Of a stretch of 64,000 bases of DNA, positions 1 to 11,100 are shown piece by piece. The DNA is taken from the NCBI RefSeq assembly GCF_963576545.1, contig NC_083638.1, forward strand, positions 7,551,022 through 7,615,021. The letters run 5' to 3'. The notes beneath the pieces were generated by a model that ran no database searches, was not told where the DNA came from, and saw only the letters and a program-made list of their open reading frames with translations. Numbering within the stretch: the first letter of the stretch is position 1; the number at the start of each line of letters is the position of its first letter. The DNA is from Limanda limanda. Taxonomy: Eukaryota > Chordata > Actinopteri > Pleuronectiformes > Pleuronectidae. The position numbers were made by a program, and so were the translations under genes.

Positions 1-706
1 AGTTTTTCGAATTGAAATGCTTAAAAATATCATTAAAAAATGATAAAAAATGCCGCTGAACCGCTGAACCGCAACAGATACGACTGATAACCTGTGATTT
101 CCACCGATGTGAAGCTGAGATGATGTGGATTCAGCACAGAATCAAACTTTTACATGAATCCTCACTAGTTTTACATCTACGTCCACATGAACTTGACAGA
201 TTTGGTGCAGAACCTACAAGTCTGGGTTGGACTTAGTGGAGGTTTGTGCTCTACTACAAGTTCAGATGCTTCATGTCGAGGATTCTGTTTGAACATTGGG
301 GACAAAAGAAAACTCTGACATTTGAAAACGTGCTCCTACATGTTTGCGTGACGGCTCCTCCTCGTGATCACGCTCCAGCCGCTGCATGTCGGACAGTTCT
401 AATTGCTCCCTGCACCATGTATCTGTGAGGGTGTCCCCCCCCCGCCCCCCCACTCCCCCAAGCACAATTCATCCCTAATGGCTTCTTCCCCCCTCCCCGC
501 CGCCATTCCCATGATGCTCGGCGCCTTTAGTTCCCCGCCGCGCTCTTGTGTCTCCGACCATCCCGCTCCTCATTGTGATGCTCCTTCAGCAGATGGGGGT
601 GGGGGTGGGGGGTCCTTTCAGCCACTTCAGCTGTGGCTCCGGCCCACCAAGACATTAGTCATGCCTCCAGGCTACCGGGGACACAAGAGGGCTAATTGAA
701 AACAGA

Positions 707-708
<2 letters not shown>
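1..708. other. non-coding DNA, no gene seen
   Basis: AT-rich at the left edge, becoming C-rich around 427-500 with a run of cytosines near 428-451. The short open frames here have no domain or composition that suggests a protein. Nothing further is supported. Confidence 0.6.
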
Positions 709-745
<37 letters not shown>

Positions 746-840
746 TGATCACATTTACACGTGCAATCACGCACACAGACCAGGGCCAGGCCATCACACA
801 CACATAGACAAACACACACACACAGACACACACACACACT
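709..840. repeat. (CA)n microsatellite, compound
   Basis: A clean CA array at 709-742 is followed after a short unique spacer by a broken CA-rich stretch at 797-840 with GA and AA interruptions. Both strands give spurious His/Thr or Cys/Val open frames. Confidence 0.95.
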
Positions 841-913
841 TAATTACTCCGGCCCTCACAGTAATACACTCTCTCACAATGCGTCACACACACTTGCACT
901 CCCTGTCTTTCAG

Positions 914-949
914 AGGCCCCTCCGTGGCCCCTGGAGGAAGCACCTCCGG
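914..949 (+). other. candidate 36-nt micro-exon
   Basis: A pyrimidine-rich stretch ending in CTTTCAG at 907-913 is followed 36 nt later by CCGG/GTGAGG, a good splice donor (GT at 950-951). The segment is GC-rich, is a multiple of three and is open in all frames. One frame reads as a Pro/Glu-rich peptide (EAPPWPLEEAPPG with flanking bases). No neighbouring exon was identified and such pairs arise by chance, so this is only a candidate. Confidence 0.12.
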
Positions 950-1490
950 GTGAGGAGAAGGGGGTCAGTGCATTGTTTCTTGTGAAGAGCATGAGAAACA
1001 AACGAGGGACTCCGCAGACGGGTAATGAGAGAGGGACGGAGGGATGAACTCACGAGAAGAAAGAGAATCCTCCACCTCCATTAACGTGGCGTCTTGTCCT
1101 CCTTCTCTCGGGATAAAGGACGGATCCGTTCGCTGCCACATTGTGTAAAGTCAGTGAACCCTGATTGGCTAATAGCGACGCACAAACACAATCTCTGCAG
1201 ATCCGGCTCCACGTCGACTCGGCGGATCGCACAATCAGCTAACGGGCTCTTAATTAGCTCGTCAAGCCCCGTGACAGGTGGTCCGACTTTAACCACACGG
1301 ACGTAAAGGTCACGTCGGTGAGCGAGAGAATCTCAGGGGGAAGTTTTCTCTCGTTCATTTTGTCTATTTCGTCCTGGAGGCAGAGCTTTATAAAGACGGT
1401 TTGGTGTCGTCTGGATTCCCCACAGTCGTCCCACGATGCAGTGCGCTTTTTAAAAAACTAGGGCGCTAGCGCTTACACCTGTGTTTTCAG
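950..1490. other. non-coding DNA, no gene seen
   Basis: Mixed-composition sequence. A 10-bp perfect palindrome GCGCTAGCGC lies at 1463-1472. No coding signal. Confidence 0.5.
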
Positions 1491-1587
1491 GATAAGACAC
1501 AATCCCACACAGCTGCAGTGAGAACAAATGAACAGCTGAGAAAATACAGACGGGCTGTGTGAAATCCCACTGCTCCTGGTGACAAAG
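1491..1587 (+). other. candidate non-coding exon, 97 nt
   Basis: The acceptor-like CACCTGTGTTTTCAG ends at 1490 and a strong donor AAAG/GTAAGT has GT at 1588-1589. All three plus-strand frames contain a stop, so if this is transcribed and spliced it would be a UTR or long non-coding RNA exon. There is no independent support. Confidence 0.15.
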
Positions 1588-2871
1588 GTAAGTGTTGATT
1601 GCAAAATACAACTGAGGCAGTGGAGGCTAAGAAGACAAACAAGACGGAAGAGGAACAAGGGAGTAAAACCCTGCAGATAACCAAACATACTAATTACAGT
1701 AGAGCTCTACTATCATCACTACGACTATACATCCATAATCTATAGAGATGATCCTCTGAGGGTCAAAAGCACGTCGGGTGAGAGGCTGTGTTCCTGCTGG
1801 ACAGGTCACCACTTCATCACTGGGTTGACATATAAAGACTATTTTATTATAACTGTTATAAGTGTTATATCCACCATCATGTCTCCATTTCCTCTCACTA
1901 TCTAGAAATGAAGCCATCTTGCGTATTTGGAGCCGGAATCTGGTGAACGTGCAGGGAAGGTCTCAGCTGTCAATCATGACGTTTCACCTCATTATGAACT
2001 AAACCATCTTTACATGTATTTAGATTTTTTTTCAGTTTCCACTCACATGGCTGGATTTAACCCTTGGAGCAATGGAGACACTTTGGCATTTATTTTTTTC
2101 TGAGCTTTATATATAAAGTCTGAGGACTTGAGCCGAGGAAGAACCCATTACATTTTTAAGTAGATCTGGATAAATGGGCGAGAGAGGGCGCTAGCTTTAA
2201 CTGAGGTATTTCATTTGTCCTGCCGATGCAACGTTCTCAGGCTCGTTGTCCGTCCGGCTCCAGCTTCTCCGGCCTAGTGACCAGTTTGTTTGGATGAGGG
2301 ACTGGTCGTGTTCATACTAGACGCTCGTAAGACTCCAATATAACTATTAAAAACAAATCTTCTTTTTAAGTCGTAAATTGTGAATATCGGAACGTGATAA
2401 TACTGAGACTTAATGACTTGAGTAAACTACACTGTATTAAGAGAATATAAATGTTATTATCGTTTCCTCTGAGAAGATTATATCACTCCTGTGTTGTGAT
2501 AAAGGGTTTTGATTTGACAGTAACACAACCAGTAAATCAATGAGGAACAGTAGCTGACAGCCAGAGATATGGACATAGATTTCCAGTATATTATACATTA
2601 GGCACTATAAGCCTGAAGAGAGGATGTGTAGATGCTGCTCATGAATGAAAAATAAATTAAATATATCTATAAGAACACATGGTGTTTGATGGGAGGATCT
2701 GGTTTGAGTCAAGGTGACTTCCAAACATCTCCCCCTCCGTCTGGCTTCTCCTCTGCTGCCAGACCACGGAGAAGCAGAGGAGAGGGATGTCATTCAGTGT
2801 CAGCCAATTAAATGTTGCCCTGGAGCAATGCCTCGCTAACGCAGCTAATTTGTGTATATTCAGAGGGAGCA
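1588..2871. other. non-coding DNA with one repeat relic
   Basis: AT-rich unique-looking sequence. Only the repeat fragment at 2125-2180, listed separately, is recognisable. Confidence 0.5.
2125..2180 (+). repeat. family A interspersed repeat fragment
   Basis: The stretch contains GAGCCGAGGAAGAACCCATT followed by a TAGATCTGGAT-like segment. The same words recur in degenerate form at 26744-26850, 35000-35100 and 51353-51465. I recognise the core (…CAAGGAAGAACCCATTAAATTT…) as a very common teleost repeat but cannot name the family from sequence alone. Confidence 0.45.
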
Positions 2872-2891
2872 GGGGGGGGGGGGGGGGGGGG
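2872..2891. repeat. poly-G tract (20 G)
   Basis: Twenty consecutive guanines on the plus strand. Such a run can form G-quadruplex structures and is a common assembly or sequencing length artefact. Confidence 0.95.
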
Positions 2892-4049
2892 CGGCTACTG
2901 TACCTGTTCTCCGGATGGGCCTGGCTCCTCGGCGTGATGGACAGCGGCTGATTAGGGGAAGTCCAGAGCAGGTTGGGTTTGCTGCGATGCCTCAAGGCTT
3001 TTGTCAAGGAGTAAAAAAACACCTCAGCCAAACACGCCCCCCCCGATTACTTATTTATTCCTCCTCTCCGGGTGATGTGCTGACAGCTGAGGGCCGAGCG
3101 GTGATGAACTGGGTCTTGTTGTTTAAAGCCGATTCACTGACGAACCGCTCTTTGCTCCGCTGGGCTTCGTTCTAACGTTTGGAAATTGGGCGATGAATGA
3201 CGTTAAGGAGGCGAGAGGAAGATGAGTATTAATCCTTCGTGATCTCTAATGCATAAAACAATAACACCTACATTTTCTGCTTGGTCCTTCGTTTTATATT
3301 CTTGTCAGGCTTCCAAAATATATGCTACTAGACTATATAAACTAATTTAATACAAGGACAAAGTAGATAAACTGTACTGTATGTGGAAAACACCTTGTTT
3401 CTTCAGATCCTCGGTTCAAATAAGGACAAAAACTAACCGGGACAAAAGAGAGGAAGCAGAGCAGCTGGACAGGAAATAGATCAAGAGTAGACATGGAAGT
3501 AACAAAGGTTAATTAAAGAATAACTGAGAAAATTAATCTACAGCAGTGAATTTAATTCTGCCTGAATAATCATTCTCATCCACTCCCTCTGACGTCAAAT
3601 TCTTTGTGCGCCCACCATCCATGTGTTGATTTATTAAACAGCGACAGGGCACATATATTAAAATATTGCTGTAAATCCACCGGCATCCGCCAATAAGCTG
3701 TTTTTTCATTTGCAATAATTGTACAGATGTCAGAAAAGTATAAACCTGAAATTGCAAATCCCAGAACCATCCACCCGAGCCAACATGTCTACGACCTTCA
3801 TGACAACCGAGCAGGAGAATGTAACACATCATTCACAAGAAAAAATGGCAAATAAATTAGACCATAAATATAATTACTCTGAGACGGAGCTGCATTATCA
3901 AACTCAACACATAAAATATAAAACCAGGTTTAAACAGGATAAACATAGGCCTGGTGATATATGGTGAAAAGAATATTTATAACATTCTGTCATGTATTAA
4001 GTCATAACATCATTATTTGCAATTATAGAATAGAGTTATGTAAGATTTG
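2892..4049. other. non-coding DNA, no gene seen
   Basis: Mostly AT-rich unique sequence. The open frames at 2852-3175 (plus) and 3533-3832 (minus) have no recognisable domain. Confidence 0.55.
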
Positions 4050-4073
4050 CACACACACACACACACACACACA
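4050..4073. repeat. (CA)n microsatellite
   Basis: Twelve uninterrupted CA units. Confidence 0.95.
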
Positions 4074-4630
4074 GACTATAAAAGGATTCAGTTGGGAAAC
4101 ACACTCCTCGAACTGATGGAAGGATTTTGATGTGGAACAGATGCAGGAAGTGTTGAGTTAGCATTAACAGCAAACGACAGCAACAGCACATTATCGCAAT
4201 TAATGGCAGCACACCAGAAAACAGGGAGAGGCCTATAAATAAAACGTATATTTACAAATACAAACTTTGAAAGGAGCATGAATGTGTTATGTGTACAAAT
4301 ATGAATAAACAAGGAAGAAAACAAATACAAATATGGAGTGAAAAAGGGCAAAACAGTACATTGTGTGAGTTATTTGTGTGTTTTTCTCTGTGTTGAGAGC
4401 AGAAACACTCCAGCTGCGGCTCTCAGGTTATGAATAGATCTCACATATCGTCCTGAAATGTCATCATCCTGCAAATCCAAACACAATATTGAAGCTTCAT
4501 GCTCCCGTTGGCTCGTCTGACATATTTCATATATTGATTTTCTAACCTCTTCCTCAGGTTATATCCCTGGAAAATACCCAGAAGTCTGTGTGCTCGGCTG
4601 CAGCTGAGACACCGGCTCCTGTTATATACA

Positions 4631-4631
<1 letters not shown>
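4074..4631. other. non-coding DNA, no gene seen
   Basis: AT-rich sequence. A pyrimidine-rich AG at about 4557 resembles a splice acceptor but no matching donor follows before the (TA)n array. Confidence 0.5.

Positions 4632-4712
<81 letters not shown>
4632..4712. repeat. (TA)n microsatellite, about 40 units
   Basis: Eighty-one bases of uninterrupted alternating AT. It is self-complementary, so it can extrude as a cruciform, and its length is likely to vary between individuals. Confidence 0.95.
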
Positions 4713-4715
<3 letters not shown>

Positions 4716-5874
4716 CATTATTAAAATTTTAACAGAGCTGTGTTTTGGGAGCATTCTCATCTGTCTGTGTTATTTTCAAATCACATATATTTCAATAATA
4801 CACGATAAGGATGTGATGCCCTGCTGCGTTTACTGCTGGCACACTTAAACATCATTCTTCAGACATTTAACAACTTACAATATTAGGTTCCTGTCCTGGA
4901 TTAATAATGTGGGAGTTGCACACAGGCACTGAAATATCACAGGACCGAAATACATTTTAAATTCATAACCGGGGCTTCGAGCGCAGCCACTTAGACGAGA
5001 TGCATATCTGCATTCAATCAATAATCAAATTATGCGAGAGTGCATGGAATTGGGAATATTAAGAGAGTGCTCGTTTGCTGTGCAAGTAAACAACGTCAAG
5101 TTAATCATTCTCAGTAAGAGCAGGGCTAACATCAGGCCTGTGTGACACATCACAAAGCAAAGTCACTCATTCTTTTAGTGCAGATCCACCAGTGGAGATG
5201 ATTCCACTCCATGTGGCTCCATTGGTTCCTTACTGGTTCCTTTTGTGATGTGACAAAGCTGAATTTCTGTGCGCGTATTTGTCTGTTGCTCGGGCATTAT
5301 TGTTTAAATCAGTGTAGGGTCAATGGGTTTTTATGCCCGGTCTGTGGGTGTAGAGGTTTTTTGTCTCATGAAAGATCATAAGACAAAAGGAACAACACTC
5401 CAAGGAAAATGAGGTCAACGAAGCAAATATAAAATGTGAAATAAGGCGAGTTTTTTAGAAAATAATTCAATGAAGGTGACGGACAGAGGTTGCACAGCTG
5501 CAACGTGATCTCAGATCAGATTTATTAAAAACACTTTCTCTTCCTCATTTCTAACTTTCAGATGTACAGAATAGGACGTCCCTGTGTCAAAACAATGAAG
5601 GCAGGTTAAAGGAGGCAATTTCCTAATTTATCTGATATTTTATTCTGCATATCTTCTACAAGCTATAAAGTTTAATATATAATATTAATATACAGTCTTG
5701 TATACACATCCAACACGATCAGGCTCAACAGGAGTACACTGAAAAAGAATGTTCCTACGGCAGCAACCTGAGAACGATTACACTTCATAACAAACCGGCT
5801 GGGCCAAGAAATAATTTTTTATGGAATCTGATTTCCACTCCAGAGAGAAAATCTTTAATGGTGATGAATCAGCC
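4713..5874. other. non-coding DNA; possible enhancer-like patch
   Basis: No coding signal. Around 4960-5140 the sequence is free of obvious repeats. It carries an octamer-like ATGCATAT at 5000-5007 and CAATCAATAATCAAATTATG just after it, which resembles PBX/HOX and POU sites. This is a guess at a conserved non-coding element, based only on texture. Confidence 0.25.
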
Positions 5875-5923
5875 ATTCCTGTTTTGCAGCTTGGATGCCA
5901 AACTTATTTGGCAAAACAGGAAT
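5875..5923. other. bulged inverted repeat
   Basis: ATTCCTGTTTTGC at 5875-5887 is the exact reverse complement of 5911-5923. Inside, GCCAAA and TTTGGC flank a 4-base loop. The two stems share bases, giving about 17 pairs with a one-sided bulge. Its function is unknown. Confidence 0.6.
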
Positions 5924-7290
5924 CTAAGTATAGCCGCCCTGGTTACCGGTGCCAGACTCGTAGCAGAACAGGTTCAGGTGATTCAGGAATCTGTCACCGA
6001 AGACGCCCCAGGTTAAACTAACACGATGTTCTTTCTTCAACCACATCGGCCAAATCCCAGGGCAATGAAAACGTATCAAATCTGGTTGAAATGGACGAGA
6101 GGAGTCACATGTGAGGAGGTCGGAGAGAGAGAGAGAGAGCGGCCATTAGGCTGACTGTGTTGTGAGGAAAAATCCTCTTCCAACGACCAAGAGGCTCAAA
6201 TGGATGTTGACTCAAATTAGTCAAAGCACTGAGGAGCTGTTTTTCTCACAATTTCCTTCCTCAAATGATGGAAATACTAATTTGAGTTTTATATTTCTCT
6301 GCATGGAGGCAGCACAGCTCCCCCACGGTACGATCCGAGCATTCATTAGCACTAATCTGTCTGCAACCCCCGAGGAAACGGTTAAACTAAGCTTTGTTTT
6401 CCTGCTCAGGGTCGAAGGAGTTTTGACTCTTCTCTCCCTCGTCGGCCTCCGAAGCAGATAAACTCTCATTTCCTCTCATTATCCAATCAGATTGTGAACG
6501 CCACCGCAGGGACAGATGCTTCCTGTGGAGCCACGGACACAATCAGACGGAGGAGAACTTCTCAGACACGGGAAATAAAGCGATCAATGAATTTGAACAA
6601 TTTCAGCCTTTCAGTCCACTGGGGCTCAGAGGAGCCAAAGTGGACTTTAAATAAGTGACAATCAGAGAAGGGAGAAACCTGGAAGAGGACAAGGAGGAAA
6701 CGTTGAAAGACAGGAAACAAGGGAGGTGAGTATTTCTCCGACGACAGGAGAGGAGGAGAGCAGACTGATGGTCAATAGAAGGATTGTTTCTCATTGCCAA
6801 ACCACTGTCTCCTCAAACTCTCTGTGTAGACGGCTCAGGGTTTATGGTGGAGACGGAGGAAGTTTAGTTGGCAGGGTTCTCGACAGTAGGAAGCTTCTTA
6901 TCCGGGACAAGCAGAGAGTCTTAATAAAATAAAAAGTTATGATCAGATTCAGCTGGTATCACAGTGCATGTAATTGATCTAAACTTTCTTCGGACATTCA
7001 AATGGAGACGCTCAATTTCCAATTGCTTGAAATAATCAGTATCTGTGAGACGGTTGTGGTTAAAGATGCGAGGCCATCATGAGGTTACTCATCGAATTCC
7101 CAGAAAACAAATAAATGTCTCGTTCAAAAAGTTGAGCTATACCCTGAGTGCTCAGCCAACAGAGAAGGTCAAAACTCTTTAGGGATGTTAAATGATTTTT
7201 TACGACTTTCTTGGTCTGGAGCAGGAAAACATTCACTGACGTCTGCATCTAAAACACAAAATCTTCCAGCTGAATAATAAGCTCATGAGG
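5924..7290. other. non-coding DNA with a short (GA)n
   Basis: A GA array occupies 6122-6139. A donor-like GGGAG/GTGAGT lies at 6726 but the upstream acceptors are weak and all frames are stopped. Otherwise nothing recognisable. Confidence 0.5.
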
Positions 7291-8514
7291 TGTTAGACCC
7301 CTTTTGACTCAGCATTTGTTGAACGCTTACGTGATCGTTTACATTACATTTGGTCGTGGGCCGTGTTGGGCAAGGCCCAGTGATCCGACTTAGAACAAAG
7401 AGTCGTAAAACCTTAGGCCAGGCTCGGGAAACCCCTTACATTTGAAATCCAGCATGGGCCCTTATCTCCATGTGGCAGCAGGTCACGTCCTGGGTCCCCC
7501 ACGGTAAGCCCGCCCCTGGGGGCCAAATCCTGACAACTCAATTGGCTGGAGGGCCACACTGACCCCTGACCCCTCCTCCCAGGGGGGAGCCACCTGAGAC
7601 ATGACTTAAAAGGGCTGAGCTCACAGAAATCTCTCTCTCTTCACTCCGATGCTGATGTGACAACGGGACCCCCCCCCGGGGTCTCACCAGTTAACCCAGC
7701 AACTTCTTCTTCTTTTTCCTCCGATGCTGACGTTCCCATCAGGCCCTTTCGGGTCTGTCCAGAGGTTCCAGCAACTTAAGGAGGGAACTGCTTTTCTCTT
7801 AACCTCTCTTCACCCAGATGCCCCAGCAACAACAGAACGGGTTCTACTAGTTAACTCGGTATTTTTAAGAGACTCTCTTTGTCCTCTTCTTTTCCACGCT
7901 GCTCAAGTTGTTTTCTGACCTCAAGAGGTCTAACCACACGACTCAGTAACTAAGGAGGCGACTAGACGTTTGTTTTATTCATTTCAATTCATTTCATTCA
8001 TTTTTTTCTTTTACCTTAGTTGACGTTTTATTTTGGAAAGGACTTTTCCTGTTTTAACTTGGAAAGATCAAACAGGAAATTGCTCGCTGGACGATCTCAG
8101 ACTGTTTCCTTTTCCACGGACTTTACTTTTCTTTTTTCCAACAATCTACAAATGGCTTCAAACCAGCCGTCCCCTGCAGAAGCGCGACGTTCATCCCGCT
8201 GAGGAGTAAGAGGCAATCCACTCCGTTCCTGTAAAACAGCACGTTCTCCGCTGTTACAGAAGAAGACGAAGTTTCATTCCGTCAAGGCAGCACGAATAAT
8301 TCGCTTCCTTTTCCGGTCCAGCGGCCGAGCCCGGAGCTCCGCTCGTGAGAGAGACCACGTGATTCACTGGCCCCCGACACATTCGCGCCGAGTCGTAGGC
8401 ACATCGCGAGGGTTGTACAGTAAGAGACTTGATTATCTGGGCAGATGTTAGTTTTAATATGTAGCGTGTTGATTTAATACTTGAGTGTATTTTGTTGATG
8501 GAACTTCCGTGTTC

Positions 8515-8610
8515 CATTGTTTTAGCCGGCCACTACTCCGAGCCGCTACTTCCGGTTTCCGGTTTGATCGCAATGTTTTGTGTTGCAAGTAAATAGGGCC
8601 GCGAGAAGCG
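8515..8610. promoter_or_regulatory. ETS-like motif pair in a CpG-rich patch
   Basis: Within a CpG-rich stretch (about 8240-8720), CTACTTCCGG and TTTCCGG occur in tandem near 8544-8562, matching the ETS/GABPA core. A CACGTG E-box lies near 8355. These are typical of TATA-less promoters or LTR promoters. No gene starts here that I can see. Confidence 0.25.
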
Positions 8611-8763
8611 CCTCCGCCCGCACTGTTAACGTCTGTGTGAGTCTGCAGTGATTTCACCGATCAGAACCTCGGCCCACAACGCTCGCTTGAGGGCTGAGGG
8701 GTGAATCCCTGTTAACTCATCTCAGGCGTATTTTTAAGAGCTTCTTTGAACTCTCCTTACATG

Positions 8764-8766
<3 letters not shown>

Positions 8767-8804
<38 letters not shown>
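8767..8804. repeat. (TC)n microsatellite
   Basis: Nineteen uninterrupted TC units. Confidence 0.95.
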
Positions 8805-8806
<2 letters not shown>

Positions 8807-8830
8807 TCTAAACCGACCTATACACACTTC

Positions 8831-8855
8831 TGACCTGTATTTATAATACAGGTCA
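8831..8855. other. 11-bp perfect hairpin, 3-nt loop
   Basis: TGACCTGTATT at 8831-8841 pairs exactly with AATACAGGTCA at 8845-8855. There is no T-run or gene next to it to suggest a function. Confidence 0.6.
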
Positions 8856-9020
8856 TGTCACATAGTTAAATCTATGCTTAGAGAGGCTGAACACATCTGG
8901 AAACCATTCGGCCCCAAAGCCAAGCAGAGATAAGAATTCTCTTTGTCTAAAATTTCCTTTGTGTAATTCATGTGACGACCAACAGTGTGCGCTCCGGCCA
9001 CATGGTGTCATTAACATAGA

Positions 9021-9206
9021 CTCCATCTTGAATAACGCAAGTTAACCCACCATTTTGAGTCTATTATTGCCACGCCTCCGCTCTCTCTCTCCTCCCATCC
9101 TGGCTCTAAATTCATAACGGCTCCGCCATCTTGTTTTGTAGTCAATCCGCCATTTTGAGAGTTTTTAGGCCTTGATTCCACGAATCATGATCGGCCTCCA
9201 TCTTAG
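9021..9206 (-). promoter_or_regulatory. cluster of YY1-like motifs
   Basis: Five CCATCTT or CCATTTT words lie within 186 bp at 9021-9030, 9046-9059, 9123-9133, 9147-9158 and 9195-9206. Read on the minus strand, the third gives CAAGATGGCGG, the classical YY1 consensus, and the fourth AAAATGGCGG. CACGCC boxes at 9071 and 9232 resemble SP/KLF sites. Binding is inferred, and the cluster sits inside the putative LTR-type element. Confidence 0.4.
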
Positions 9207-9256
9207 ATGTGATGTCACTACGCGTCATCGCCACGCCCCCTTCTTTTTCTCTCTCT

Positions 9257-9260
<4 letters not shown>

Positions 9261-9295
<35 letters not shown>
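9261..9295. repeat. (CA)n microsatellite
   Basis: A CA array directly after a TC-rich tract. It abuts the first unit of the 187-bp tandem repeat. Confidence 0.95.
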
Positions 9296-9297
<2 letters not shown>

Positions 9298-9832
9298 TGA
9301 TAGACACAGACAGATACACACACACAGAGACACATAGATGGACCAGAGGTTACATGCGTGTTCTAAATTGTGATAAGCTGCTGTTGTTACCTTTGAAATA
9401 TGGGAGTTTGTTAAAATGATAAATCATTAAATAACACTAACTTTATTTCACATACACACACATAGACACACCCACACAGACACTTTGATAGACACAGACA
9501 GATGCATACACACGCAGATACACATAGGTGGATACATGTGTCTTCTAAATCGTGATAAATGCTGCTGCTGTTGTGATCTTTGAAATATGGGAGTTTGTTA
9601 AGATGATGAATCATTAAATAACACTAACTTTATTTCACACACACAGACACACACACACACAGAGAGACACTTTGACACAGACACACACACACACAGACAG
9701 ACATACATAGGTAGACCGCAGGTTGTCCATGTATTTTCTGAATTGTGATAAGTGCTGCTGCTGTGTTTATCTTTGAAATATCGGAGCTTGTTAAAATGAT
9801 AAATCATTGAATAACATTATAACTTTATTTCC
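9296..9832. repeat. three-unit tandem repeat, period about 187 bp
   Basis: Units start at TTTGA(TA)GACACAG near 9296, 9484 and 9671. Each runs through a CA-rich part, TCTAAAT(T/C)GTGATAA, a CTGCTG stretch, TTTGAAATAT, and ATCATTAAATAACA near 9423, 9610 and 9803. Unit three is the most divergent. Confidence 0.85.
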
Positions 9833-10345
9833 CCTTTTTAATAAATACTTTTGTAATTAAAGTATCTGTAGTCTGTGATTATTTGTGCATATGTATGTGA
9901 TTGCAGCTGGATTATGATTGCCTGTGCTCGAACTTAGAAGCCTTCACTGTTTATTAAGTAATCGTTAATATTAAACTATTGACATTATTAATTTGACATT
10001 TATCATTATGAGACTGATAATTATAGCTTGACATCGTTGGCCCCTGGGAAACCAGGGTGGTGCCCCCCTTTCTCAATTATTAATATAGATAGTATTATTC
10101 TTAAATTGATAATTTTATTGTGTTGGACTAATTATTTTCATTATTCTTGGTTGATAACCTTATCATTGTTAATTGATAGCTTGTACTTTCTAATTGATAA
10201 TTCCTATTTTCTCATTAGTGGTTTTATTGTTATTTGATTACTGATCATCTTCAATTAATAATTTAATTATTTTTGATAGATAATTTTTATTATTTTAATA
10301 ATCATATTTCATGATTATTAATTAGCCAACGTCAAGTCTACTCCT

Positions 10346-10666
10346 ATTGCACAACAGCCGCTTCACTTGAAAGTGTTTCCCATTAAGAATGTTAAATAAC
10401 TCATAATGTTTTTTTAATGTCCTTTGTCACCAAATCCTTAACTTGTCAGTCAACTCTCCTCTTGTCACTTGACCAGACACAGAACCAAGGGTGTCAGATG
10501 TACGACAATTAGCATATTTGTATGATTTTATTTTTATTTATTTTATGTCTTACATTTGTTTTTTTAATGCAGACTGTTGCTCAGAACACTGAAGTGTTGT
10601 TTTGACATACTGATGATCCAGATCTGTAGTGGTGCTGTCAGAGGTGGATACTCTGACGTGAGTATT
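10346..10666. other. non-coding DNA, no gene seen
   Basis: T-rich sequence following the AT-rich end of the LTR-like block. Nothing recognisable. Confidence 0.5.
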
Positions 10667-11100
10667 ACACACACACACACACACACACACTGTTAAACGA
10701 GGAGAAAGAGAGTACAAACTCCCCGGCTGCAGCCATTGTTACTGTCTGTTGCAGTTACCACAGCAACTAATACACAAACACACACGTCTAGGGTTTTGTT
10801 TGCTCTTGCACACATGTCCGCACCCCCTTCCCTCGCCCACATCGCACACACACACACACAGACACACACAGGGGTGTTGAATGACAGCGCTCTCTTGACC
10901 TTGGCGGCACTTGGAGCTCGTCCAGGCGAGAGGTGTTGAAGACCGAGCGCAGCAGCAAGGTGAAGGACGGGCAGCTCTGCTCCTCATTCGTCAACTCGCA
11001 TTCCTCCTCCAGTGGAGACACTCGTCAAATTATTTTGAGCCTACACATTCACCCACACATGCACACACCCCCCCCCTCACACACACAGACACACACCAGC
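10667..11100. repeat. CA-rich region with several short arrays
   Basis: CA arrays or CA-rich patches lie at 10667-10690, 10776-10785, 10846-10872 and 11045-11098, separated by unique sequence. The 163-codon plus frame at 10911-11402 crosses this region. It has no recognisable domain and part of it is CA-array translation, so I do not call it a gene. Confidence 0.8.

Larger units (their letters stand above)
7291..10345 (+). mobile_element. putative non-coding LTR-type element relic
   Basis: The block starts with TGTTAGACCCC. It has a C-rich segment and a TATA-like ACTTAAAAGGG near 7603-7613, followed by a T/C-rich stretch. It ends in an AT-rich tract (about 10020-10345) made of repeated TTGATAATT-like words, preceded by CCCTGGGAAACCAGGG at 10043-10058. 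From memory this combination resembles LTR-retrotransposon or endogenous-retrovirus-like repeats that are common in teleosts. No gag, pol or env reading frame is present, and I could not define target-site duplications or paired LTRs. The word GTTAACTC…GTATTTTTAAGAG appears near 7850 and again near 8712, hinting at internal duplication. It could also be several unrelated repeats side by side. Confidence 0.4.

Noticed and set aside
9296..9832. Possible CRISPR-like spaced repeats
   Set aside because: The units are 187-bp direct tandem repeats without unique spacers, in a vertebrate genome. This is an ordinary tandem array.
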